A stretch of DNA of 18,512 bases from JAPUDS01 sp050258575 (GTDB lineage Bacteria > Patescibacteriota > Saccharimonadia > Saccharimonadales > Saccharimonadaceae), in contig JBLMYZ010000007.1 of the NCBI GenBank assembly GCA_050258575.1, forward strand, positions 1 through 18,512, written 5' to 3'. Made by a program: the position numbers and the translations under genes. Below the pieces are notes generated by a model. The model made no database searches. It worked only from the letters and a program-made list of their open reading frames with translations, and was not told the origin of the DNA. Below, piece by piece: positions 13,825 through 18,512 of the stretch (positions are counted from its first letter, which is position 1; the number at the start of each line of letters is the position of its first letter).

Positions 13825-15279
13825 TTATACCTGTACGACCTCTCCCCCACCCATAATATCTGCTACCTGCTGCGCTGTTTCATCCACCGCGAGGTGCGTC
13901 GTTTCCGCTACTATGATATCAGGACTGGCGCCGCAAACGTCGGCGATAAGCGTACTTAACTGGGTTTTGTACTGGGCTTGTTGCATTTTTTTGCGGTGCA
14001 GCGCGTACTGAAACGCCAACGTCAAACGCCCGTTGCTATACTGTGCTTCAGCCCGGCTGACCACGCTGTAGAGCGGCGCGTTGCGGTCTTTGGCTGCTGT
14101 AAGAACATCGTCCCAGTTGAGCGTGGCGGGCGCGTCGTCGCTCGCGGCGGACTGCTGAGGTTCCGGCGGTGACGACGGTTCCGCGGGCGGTTCTGGCATC
14201 GGTTGAGCGGCTGGTGCTGGTGTCGGTGCTTTCTCGACTGGTTTCGGCTGAGCTGGTGCTGCGGTTGACGCGGTCGGTCCAGTGGCTAAACCCTCGGTGC
14301 TACGCTGAGCTGCGACAAATTTGAGCAGTACGCTTGTCAGTAACAGCTGCGGAAAGTGAGCTTTTGGTATATTCATCAGCTGCTCACTCAGGGCGTACCA
14401 GGTTATGCCAGCGGCGCGGCGCTGTAACAGAGCTGCAACCAGCTGTTCGGCAAATGTCACTGGCGACACGCCGCTGTCGAGCGCTTCCCCGAGAAGTCGC
14501 CGGACCGTTTCTTCGCTGCCCGCCGCCAGAGCGTCTAGTGTTTCCTGTACGATCGTGGCGCTCGCCCGACCCAAGATAGACTCAACGAGTGCAGCGTTTA
14601 CTGCCGTATGGAGCCCGCCAACTTGGTCGAGCAGACCTATGCTGTCGCGAAAACTGCCGCCGCCGTAGTCTGCAACCAGCTTGAGAGCCTCCTCGTCGAT
14701 CGTGATGGCTTCTTTTTTAGCAATAGATTTTAGATGAGCAACAACTTTTGACTGTTCGACCGGCCGAAAATGAAACCGTTGCGTTCGGCTGACGATCGTC
14801 GCCGGAACTTTGTGCAGCTCTGTCGTTGCCAGTATAAACACGGCGTGCGCCGGCGGTTCCTCGAGTGTTTTGAGCAGCGCGTTAAAACTTTCTCCGGTCA
14901 ACATATGCACCTCGTCTATGATATACACTTTGTATTTGGCACTTGTCGGTGCGATGAATACTTTTTCACGCAGGTCGCGGATATCGTCAATCCGCCGGTT
15001 GCTGGCGGCGTCGATCTCTATGATGTCGAGGTGCTGCGAGTCGGCACTGTACGGCAGGTTGTTGATAGCATAGGCGAGCACCCGAGCGGCGCTGGTTTTG
15101 CCTGTTCCTTTTTGTCCGGTGAACAAATATGCGTGCGAGATCGCCCCGCTCTTGACCGCTTGTTTCAGCAACTCAGTGACGTGCTCTTGCCCGACTAGTT
15201 CGTCAAAACTCGTCGAACGGTACCGACGATACAACGCCGGCTTGCCACGATGTGCCGCTGCCTCCTTTTTCTCTCCCAT
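13825..15279 (-). CDS. dnaX: DNA polymerase III clamp loader subunit DnaX, zinc module missing
   Basis: A 484-residue gamma/tau subunit that loads the sliding clamp with ATP. The N-terminal AAA+ domain reads LYRRYRSTSFDELVGQEHV, Walker A GQKGTGKT (residues 55-62), Walker B IIDEVHML (120-127) and sensor/Arg-finger region ATIVSRTQRFHF. Between Walker A and IEIDAAS, the usual zinc module with four Cys is absent: residues 69-87 hold no Cys at all, and the SRC signature reads SRT. A Pro/Ala-rich linker (about 345-385) joins the C-terminal domain. It is the first gene of a dnaX-dnaB pair. A TATAAT 11 nt before the ATG suggests a nearly leaderless transcript. Confidence 0.95.
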   Translation of the reverse strand: MGEKKEAAAHRGKPALYRRYRSTSFDELVGQEHVTELLKQAVKSGAISHAYLFTGQKGTGKTSAARVLAYAINNLPYSADSQHLDIIEIDAASNRRIDDIRDLREKVFIAPTSAKYKVYIIDEVHMLTGESFNALLKTLEEPPAHAVFILATTELHKVPATIVSRTQRFHFRPVEQSKVVAHLKSIAKKEAITIDEEALKLVADYGGGSFRDSIGLLDQVGGLHTAVNAALVESILGRASATIVQETLDALAAGSEETVRRLLGEALDSGVSPVTFAEQLVAALLQRRAAGITWYALSEQLMNIPKAHFPQLLLTSVLLKFVAAQRSTEGLATGPTASTAAPAQPKPVEKAPTPAPAAQPMPEPPAEPSSPPEPQQSAASDDAPATLNWDDVLTAAKDRNAPLYSVVSRAEAQYSNGRLTLAFQYALHRKKMQQAQYKTQLSTLIADVCGASPDIIVAETTHLAVDETAQQVADIMGGGEVVQV

Positions 15280-15290
15280 ACTCGCTACCT

Positions 15291-15296
15291 ATTATA
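15291..15296 (-). promoter_or_regulatory. -10 box of the dnaX-dnaB unit
   Basis: TATAAT on the minus strand (15296-15291), 11 nt before the dnaX ATG, implying a leader of about 4-5 nt. There is no Shine-Dalgarno and the -35 is weak. Confidence 0.5.
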
Positions 15297-15336
15297 CGCT
15301 CGAAAAGCAGCTAGAGCGACGTAGTTCACACAACGT

Positions 15337-15669
15337 CTAGCGGTTGTCGCCGGTACTTTTGACGACATCACGTTCTTTACGGTCGGCAAGTTTGGCGAGA
15401 TTTGTTGCGGCAACATCTTCGAGAGACAGCCCGACTTGTCGCGACATCATGGCGATATACCACAAAACATCTCCCAGCTCTTTTTTAAACTCTGTCATGT
15501 CAAGCTGCGAAATATCTCCGTCGTGGTTACGGATCACTTTTTTAAGTTTTTCCGCCACTTCGCCCGCTTCGCCGGTGAGACCGAGCGCAAAATAATACGG
15601 CGCCGTCACGCTGTTCGGGTCGATCGTACTCGTCGTGGCCGCCTGTTTTTGATACTCGTCAAATGTCAT
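15337..15669 (-). CDS. MazG-like nucleotide pyrophosphohydrolase
   Basis: A 110-residue all-alpha NTP pyrophosphatase of the MazG superfamily. The metal-binding motif is split as in the family: GLTGEAGEVAEKLKK (first Glu pair) and KELGDVLWYIA (second E..D). It probably hydrolyses non-canonical or excess NTPs to NMP and pyrophosphate. It is preceded by a clear Shine-Dalgarno (AGGAGGG) and a TATGAT box at 15694-15699, and lies directly after the terminator of the 15746 gene. The substrate is not predictable from sequence. Confidence 0.85.
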   Translation of the reverse strand: MTFDEYQKQAATTSTIDPNSVTAPYYFALGLTGEAGEVAEKLKKVIRNHDGDISQLDMTEFKKELGDVLWYIAMMSRQVGLSLEDVAATNLAKLADRKERDVVKSTGDNR

Positions 15670-15702
15670 CTTACCCTCCTTTTCTTCTTTACTATCATAC
15701 CA

Positions 15703-15729
15703 AAATGAGCCGCTTGCGACGGGTCATTT
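15703..15729 (-). terminator. Probable terminator stem after the 15746-16258 gene
   Basis: AAATGA (15703-15708) pairs with TCATTT (15724-15729), and inside them CCG with CGG, leaving one mismatch. On the minus strand the stem ends TCATTTTGG, a short T-run. Only moderate as a terminator; it overlaps the promoter region of the MazG-like gene. Confidence 0.45.
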
Positions 15730-15745
15730 GTGTGTGATTATTTTC

Positions 15746-16258
15746 CTAAAGTCCCGCTTCGACTGCTGCCCAGACCGCTTCGCGGTTGTCCTCTGGTATG
15801 ACGATAGACACTTGATCGCCTACACGTGCTTTAAAGTAAGTCACGCTAGCAAGGAGAACACGGTATTCACGCCCGTTCGCCTCGACGTAGTATGCGCCGT
15901 CGTGCTGCAACAATGTGCCGATGATTTGTCGGCGTGCAACTGGGCCGATTTGTTTGTAAATAAAGCTTCCATCGTCAGCGATGGTGAGTTTTAAGATATC
16001 TCCCTCAACAAGCTTCGACTTGCTCGCGTAGTTGGCTGGCACTGGATAATTTTTGCCGTCAGGGCCGACCATACTTTGGCCGTCAAAGACACCTTCTATA
16101 ACCTTGCCGGCTACTTCTTCGGTATTGGCGCGCAGCGACGAAAGATCATCTTCCCCGATCACGCTTATCAGCAGCTCCTTTGCGGCTGCCAGGTTCGTTT
16201 CTGCCTCAGTAATAAGCGCTTTCAGTCGCTTGACCTGTTTCTCTGGTAACTCAGACAT
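15746..16258 (-). CDS. Conserved-looking protein of unknown function
   Basis: A 170-residue soluble protein. Residues 1-60 are charged and helical with coiled-coil spacing (EKQVKRLKALITEAETNLAAAKELL). The middle has a Gly-rich beta segment (GPDGKNYPVPANYASKSKLV) followed by EGDILKLTI and a tyrosine-rich strand with GSFIYKQIGPVARRQ. The C-terminal part reads EYRVLLASVTYFKARVGD and then VSIVIPED. I do not recognise the family. The look is of a helical arm with a small beta-barrel, as in nucleic-acid- or ribosome-associated proteins, but this is inference. It has its own consensus promoter and a Shine-Dalgarno (AAAGGAA), and sits just downstream of the rplJL operon on the same strand. Confidence 0.7.
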   Translation of the reverse strand: MSELPEKQVKRLKALITEAETNLAAAKELLISVIGEDDLSSLRANTEEVAGKVIEGVFDGQSMVGPDGKNYPVPANYASKSKLVEGDILKLTIADDGSFIYKQIGPVARRQIIGTLLQHDGAYYVEANGREYRVLLASVTYFKARVGDQVSIVIPEDNREAVWAAVEAGL

Positions 16259-16301
16259 ACTCGCATGTTCCTTTGTCTGTTTTTATAGTGATAACAATTA
16301 C

Positions 16302-16330
16302 ATCCTACCACTCCGACCCTCGCCTGTCAA
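16302..16330 (-). promoter_or_regulatory. Promoter of the 15746-16258 gene
   Basis: Minus strand TTGACA (16330-16325), a 17-bp spacer, TAGGAT (16307-16302). The transcription start is expected near 16295, giving a leader of about 37 nt that contains the AAAGGAA Shine-Dalgarno at 16268-16274. Confidence 0.65.
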
Positions 16331-16446
16331 GCCAGCCTTTTCCACACGAAGTTATGAGGTCGTGCCAAAAACGTTGTAAATATTGTCGTTGACATTCACT
16401 CATGAACAGACTTATTGCGCTCATAGACACTTTAGTGGCATATGTA

Positions 16447-16476
16447 CAAACTACCCAGCGTGAACTGGGTAGTTTG
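16447..16476 (-). terminator. Terminator stem of the rplJ-rplL operon
   Basis: A perfect 12-bp inverted repeat: CAAACTACCCAG (16447-16458), a 6-nt loop and CTGGGTAGTTTG (16465-16476). It lies 31 bp after the rplL stop. The T-tract is short and lies within the 3' arm, so the stem could act in either direction. Confidence 0.65.
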
Positions 16477-16507
16477 CGAAAGAACATCTCTAGTTTTAGG
16501 TTGTGCT

Positions 16508-16888
16508 TTAGGCGAGCTCGACGGTTGCGCCAGCTTCTTCGAGGGCTTTTTTGGCTGCTTCAGCGTCCTCTTTAGACACTTTTTCTTTGACTGCTGCTGG
16601 AGCGCCGTCAACGATAGCTTTAGCCTCACCAAGACCGAGGCCAGTGATGTCTTTGACTGCTTTGATCACGGCGACTTTTTGTGCGCCAGCGTCTTTCAGA
16701 GTGACAGTCCACTCTGCTTTTTCCTCAGCCTCTGCACCGGCGTCACCGCCAGCAGCTGGGCCAGCGACTGCAGCAACTGCTGCGGCCGGCTCAATACCGT
16801 ATTCGTCTTTCAACACGTTTTTGAGTTCGTTAACCTCAAGAACGGTCAGTTTTGTGAGCTCTTCTGCGAGCTTTTTAACGTCTGCCAT
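16508..16888 (-). CDS. rplL: 50S ribosomal protein L7/L12
   Basis: A 126-residue stalk protein that binds elongation factors. The N-terminal dimerisation and L10-binding domain covers residues 1-33 (ADVKKLAEELTKLTVLEVNE). The flexible Ala/Gly-rich hinge follows (about 35-57), and the globular C-terminal domain has KVAVIKAVKDITGLGLGEAK and ends ATVELA. Length and order are normal. The gene follows rplJ by 107 bp, an unusually repeat-rich gap, and its Shine-Dalgarno (AAAGGAA, 16901-16895) is partly inside a small perfect hairpin. Confidence 0.97.
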   Translation of the reverse strand: MADVKKLAEELTKLTVLEVNELKNVLKDEYGIEPAAAVAAVAGPAAGGDAGAEAEEKAEWTVTLKDAGAQKVAVIKAVKDITGLGLGEAKAIVDGAPAAVKEKVSKEDAEAAKKALEEAGATVELA

Positions 16889-16892
16889 AGAA

Positions 16893-16909
16893 AATTCCTT
16901 TCAGGAATT
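16893..16909 (-). promoter_or_regulatory. Hairpin over the rplL Shine-Dalgarno
   Basis: A perfect 7-bp stem with a 3-nt loop: on the minus strand AATTCCT, GAA, AGGAATT, followed by TTCT and ATG. The AGGA of the ribosome binding site lies in the 3' arm, so the hairpin could lower rplL initiation. Confidence 0.5.
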
Positions 16910-16917
16910 AAAGTTGA

Positions 16918-16949
16918 TAAGTACGTAAGTAAATAAGTACGTAAGTAAA
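16918..16949. repeat. Two tandem copies of a 16-bp repeat
   Basis: TAAGTACGTAAGTAAA occurs twice in direct succession (16918-16933 and 16934-16949) between rplJ and rplL. Further GTAAG/CTTAC-like motifs follow up to about 16990, giving several possible hairpins in the intergenic RNA. Confidence 0.8.
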
Positions 16950-16995
16950 AGCGATTGCTTACTAACTTTCGCACTTACAAACTTACTAAGTGTTT

Positions 16996-17520
16996 TTACG
17001 CTGTAGCTTTGTCGGCTATGCCGTCAAGCAAAGCGTGCAGGTTGCCAGAAAGTGCGTTGGTTGTGTCGTGAACCGGCGAAAGAAGTTGTGCGACCACTTC
17101 GGCCACCAGTTGCTCTCGACTCGGCAGGCTAGCAAGCGCTTTCACGCTGGCAGTGTCGAGCACTGCTCCGGTGTTGTCGAGCGCCGCGACCAACTCGAGA
17201 GTTGGGATATCTTTCGACAGCTTGTCGATCACCTGTGCCGGTGCGACTTCGTCCTCGCGGCTGTAGGCGTACAAGAGTTGCCCCTGGAACGCGTCGGTTT
17301 CGGTGTTTTCAAACCCTTTCGTCTGCTTCATAGAAGTTTTGACGAGGCGGTTTTTGATCACCTTAACACCGACACCAGCTTCTCGAGCTGCTCGGCGCAG
17401 TTTTTGCATGTCAGACACGCTCGTGCCGTCATATTTAGCTGCGACCGTCATTTTGCTCGAACCGAGGATATCGCTAAAATCTTTAACCAACGCTTGTTTT
17501 TTGTCACGAGAAATTGCCAT
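16996..17520 (-). CDS. rplJ: 50S ribosomal protein L10
   Basis: A 174-residue L10, the base of the ribosomal stalk, which carries the L7/L12 dimers on its C-terminal helix. The N-terminal globular domain reads AISRDKKQALVKDFSDILGS, then VAAKYDGTSVSDMQKLRRAA and the conserved VKVIKNRLVK. The C-terminal helix region contains NLHALLDGIADKATA. The Shine-Dalgarno AAGGAG lies 6 nt before the ATG and is inside a 7-bp inverted repeat. The gene is preceded by a leader of about 320 nt with an L10-binding structure and an attenuator, so its expression is probably autoregulated. Confidence 0.97.
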   Translation of the reverse strand: MAISRDKKQALVKDFSDILGSSKMTVAAKYDGTSVSDMQKLRRAAREAGVGVKVIKNRLVKTSMKQTKGFENTETDAFQGQLLYAYSREDEVAPAQVIDKLSKDIPTLELVAALDNTGAVLDTASVKALASLPSREQLVAEVVAQLLSPVHDTTNALSGNLHALLDGIADKATA

Positions 17521-17528
17521 TTCTTGCT

Positions 17529-17736
17529 CCTTAAACTTAGCGTTAAATTTTAAGGAAGGGCTAGGCCTTCCTGGCTATTTCGTAAAGTGAATTTGTAAAA
17601 TAGCCATCTTCCCCTAAAGGCTTCGCTGACGCTTGCTTGCGCCAGAAGCGCGCGAGGCGAGAGCCGAACTTTAGGGAGTTGGGAGAGGCGGACCTCTCCT
17701 TTATGATTCGACTAGAGATGTCAATGTTCGTCGTGT
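17529..17736 (-). promoter_or_regulatory. Structured 5' UTR between the attenuator and rplJ
   Basis: Several stems follow the attenuator in the minus-strand RNA. GGAGAGG pairs with CCTCTCC around a 4-nt loop (near 17683-17700). CCCTAAAG pairs with CTTTAGGG (near 17611-17676). GGCTATTT pairs with AAATAGCC (17573-17605). AGGAAGG pairs with CCTTCCT (17553-17572). CCTTAAA (17555-17549) pairs with TTTAAGG (17535-17529), which covers the Shine-Dalgarno. No ORF in it looks real. Confidence 0.5.
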
Positions 17737-17738
17737 AC

Positions 17739-17763
17739 AAAAAAGTCCCCGCACTCAGGGACT
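17739..17763 (-). terminator. Intrinsic attenuator of the rplJ leader
   Basis: Minus strand AGTCCC, an 8-nt loop, GGGACT, then a run of T. It directly follows the L10-binding leader core and lies about 220 nt before rplJ, as in Firmicutes L10 leaders, where L10 or L10-L12 binding favours termination. Confidence 0.75.
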
Positions 17764-17845
17764 GGCACACTCGAAAAAGAGTGATGGTTGCCTCGGCAGC
17801 ATTCTTATCGGCTCATCGCCCGCTGCGGTCTCTGGTAACGACTAG
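17764..17845 (-). ncRNA. Ribosomal protein L10 leader
   Basis: The minus strand carries the L10-leader pattern known from rplJ leaders: AGAGACCGCAGC in the 5' strand (about 17823-17834), then GCTGCCGAGGCAACC (17786-17800), pairing through CCGCAGC and GCTGC. A small CACTC/GAGTG hairpin and the attenuator follow. The position upstream of rplJ and the order core, then terminator, agree with the known family (RF00557). Recognition is by eye from the conserved blocks. Confidence 0.75.
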
Positions 17846-17850
17846 CTACG

Positions 17851-17870
17851 AGTCTACCACAAAGCGCTTA
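17851..17870 (-). promoter_or_regulatory. Possible promoter of the rplJ leader
   Basis: TAGACT on the minus strand (17856-17851), preceded by a TTGTTT-like element about 17 bp upstream. A start near 17844 would place the L10 leader core at the 5' end. The -35 lies in the last codons of the 17868 gene. It is weak, and read-through from 18124 is an alternative. Confidence 0.35.
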
Positions 17871-18116
17871 GAAAAACAACCCTAGCACAAACCTGCCGCG
17901 ACGGCGCTGGGCCGTTGTTTCTTCCACCGAACTTCGAGGAGTGTAATGCTCACTTCCCTTCGGTGCTTTGACGGGTATATGAAACACAAGCTCTTCGCCA
18001 CGAGGATCCACTGCCATGCATGGGTCATATACATCGAGCAACTGGTGGTTTGTCGGTCCTTCGACGCGAATCGTTTGCGTCACCAGATGTCGTGGCAGAT
18101 ATTGCTTGTCAACCAT
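17868..18116 (-). CDS. Small protein of unknown function (82 aa)
   Basis: An 82-residue soluble protein reading MVDKQYLPRHLVTQTIRVEG, then LLDVYDPCMAVDPRGEELVF, with a basic C-terminus (QRRRGRF) ending GLFF. I do not recognise it. The start at 18116 is chosen because a perfect consensus promoter (TTGACA, 17 bp, TATAAT) puts the transcription start at this ATG; the in-frame ATG at 18152 lies inside that promoter. The gene is immediately upstream of the L10 leader on the same strand. Strong promoter plus leaderless start make expression likely; the function is open. Confidence 0.7.
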   Translation of the reverse strand: MVDKQYLPRHLVTQTIRVEGPTNHQLLDVYDPCMAVDPRGEELVFHIPVKAPKGSEHYTPRSSVEETTAQRRRGRFVLGLFF

Positions 18117-18123
18117 AACTACT

Positions 18124-18152
18124 ATTATAGCACAAGCGCTATACAATGTCAA
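18124..18152 (-). promoter_or_regulatory. Perfect consensus promoter, leaderless
   Basis: Minus strand TTGACA (18152-18147), a 17-bp spacer and TATAAT (18129-18124), with the ATG at 18116 after 7 nt. All twelve positions match the sigma70 consensus. It faces the promoter at 18158-18186, only 5 bp between the two -35 boxes. Confidence 0.85.
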
Positions 18153-18157
18153 ACGTA

Positions 18158-18186
18158 TTGACTAAACTTCAGTAAAGGTATAAAAT
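18158..18186 (+). promoter_or_regulatory. Promoter of the partial gene at 18202
   Basis: TTGACT (18158-18163), a 17-bp spacer and TAAAAT (18181-18186). The transcription start is expected near 18193, a leader of about 9 nt without a Shine-Dalgarno. Confidence 0.65.
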
Positions 18187-18201
18187 ATATATTTAGATAA
18201 T

Positions 18202-18512
18202 ATGAATCACTATGAACAATATCTGCCTGGGAGCCACTCGCCCGAGATAACGCAGGGCGAGTTTTGGCGTAGTGAACAACCAGTCGAAGACCGGCGGCGG
18301 ATGAGGCTTTTCCAACAATACAACCCGCTCGAGTTGTCGCTGGGTGATTTTGTGCTCAGAGTGACCGGTGATACAGGCGATGCTCATGCGGAACAAGTTG
18401 ATTATATTCGTTCTCTGTATGAACAGTTTGTGGTCGACAAAAAAGCTACCGACAACATGGGCGAACGTTTTGCAATGTTTATGGACAAATATATCGGTAA
18501 AATTGGCTTTTT
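18202..18512 (+). CDS. Start of an unrecognised protein (partial, runs off the window)
   Basis: An open frame from ATG 18202 continues to the window end (about 103 codons). It begins MNHYEQYLPGSHSPEITQGE and is rich in charged and aromatic residues without a membrane segment. Later segments include LELSLGDFVLRVTGD and AMFMDKYIGKIGF. The sequence looks soluble and protein-like but I cannot place it in a family. A good promoter lies just upstream and the gene is divergent from the small gene at 17868-18116. Confidence 0.75.
   Translation, partial: MNHYEQYLPGSHSPEITQGEFWRSEQPVEDRRRMRLFQQYNPLELSLGDFVLRVTGDTGDAHAEQVDYIRSLYEQFVVDKKATDNMGERFAMFMDKYIGKIGF

Noticed and set aside
16288..16300. lac-operator-like GTGATAACAATTA
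   Set aside because: Only half of the operator resemblance is present and no LacI-type regulator is nearby; likely chance.
16442..16936. 164-codon open frame opposite rplL
   Set aside because: Cys/Phe-rich translation antisense to a certain ribosomal protein gene, with no promoter or Shine-Dalgarno of its own.
17561..17770. 69-codon frame in the rplJ leader
   Set aside because: It runs through the attenuator and several stems, lacks a Shine-Dalgarno, and its codons follow the RNA structure. It is better explained as leader RNA.
1..18512. CRISPR array, insertion sequence or prophage
   Set aside because: No regularly spaced repeats, transposase, integrase or phage genes were seen; the only tandem repeat is two 16-bp copies.

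Overview
The window looks like a piece of a small, mid-GC bacterial genome from the Candidate Phyla Radiation, most likely Candidatus Saccharibacteria (TM7). The reasons are the protein flavour (the DnaX, DnaB, RecR, CysS and L10/L12 sequences), the dense layout, UGA used as a normal stop, and repeated AAA/DUF4143, AI-2E and GT-C membrane proteins. This placement is inference from sequence character, not from a database search.

Layout. 1-91: tail of an unknown gene. 185-2237 (+): PadR repressor and PspC-type envelope-stress membrane protein. 2238-2589: a decayed small gene. 2590-3804 (-): AAA/DUF4143 ATPase. 4042-4216: tRNA-Gln(UUG), its terminator and a tRNA-like 3' fragment. 4311-5156 (-): alpha/beta hydrolase, divergent from a 41-residue membrane peptide (5221) and an AI-2E permease (5402-6544). 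6546-8969 (-): a DHH phosphoesterase-cysS operon. 9023-9563 (+): a promoter-driven structured RNA region with a frameshifted small ORF. 9584-10921 (-): ybaB-recR-deaminase operon. 10978-15279 (-): GT-C glycosyltransferase, dnaB and dnaX. 15337-16258 (-): MazG-like hydrolase and an unknown conserved-looking protein. 16508-17850 (-): rplJ-rplL with an L10 leader and attenuator. 17868-18116 (-): a small unknown gene, divergent from a gene that runs off the window at 18202.

How the parts work together. The minus-strand block from 18.1 kb down to 6.5 kb is mostly housekeeping: ribosomal stalk, replisome (clamp loader, replicative helicase), recombination mediator and nucleotide clean-up. The plus-strand genes at the left are envelope and transport functions.

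The most notable signals are these. (1) The 9058-9563 region: the Shine-Dalgarno and start codon of a small ORF are perfectly complementary over 15 nt to a downstream segment, followed at once by a 21-bp hairpin whose only non-Watson-Crick pairs are G.U in the plus-strand RNA. (2) A consistent leaderless-promoter architecture: at least seven transcription units have a -10 box 6-7 nt before the ATG and no Shine-Dalgarno, whereas operon-internal genes do have one. (3) Loss of the zinc-finger cysteines in both RecR and DnaX. (4) Substituted signature residues in CysS (HIGH) and in the DHH protein (motif I His). (5) A Firmicutes-style L10 leader with an intrinsic attenuator.
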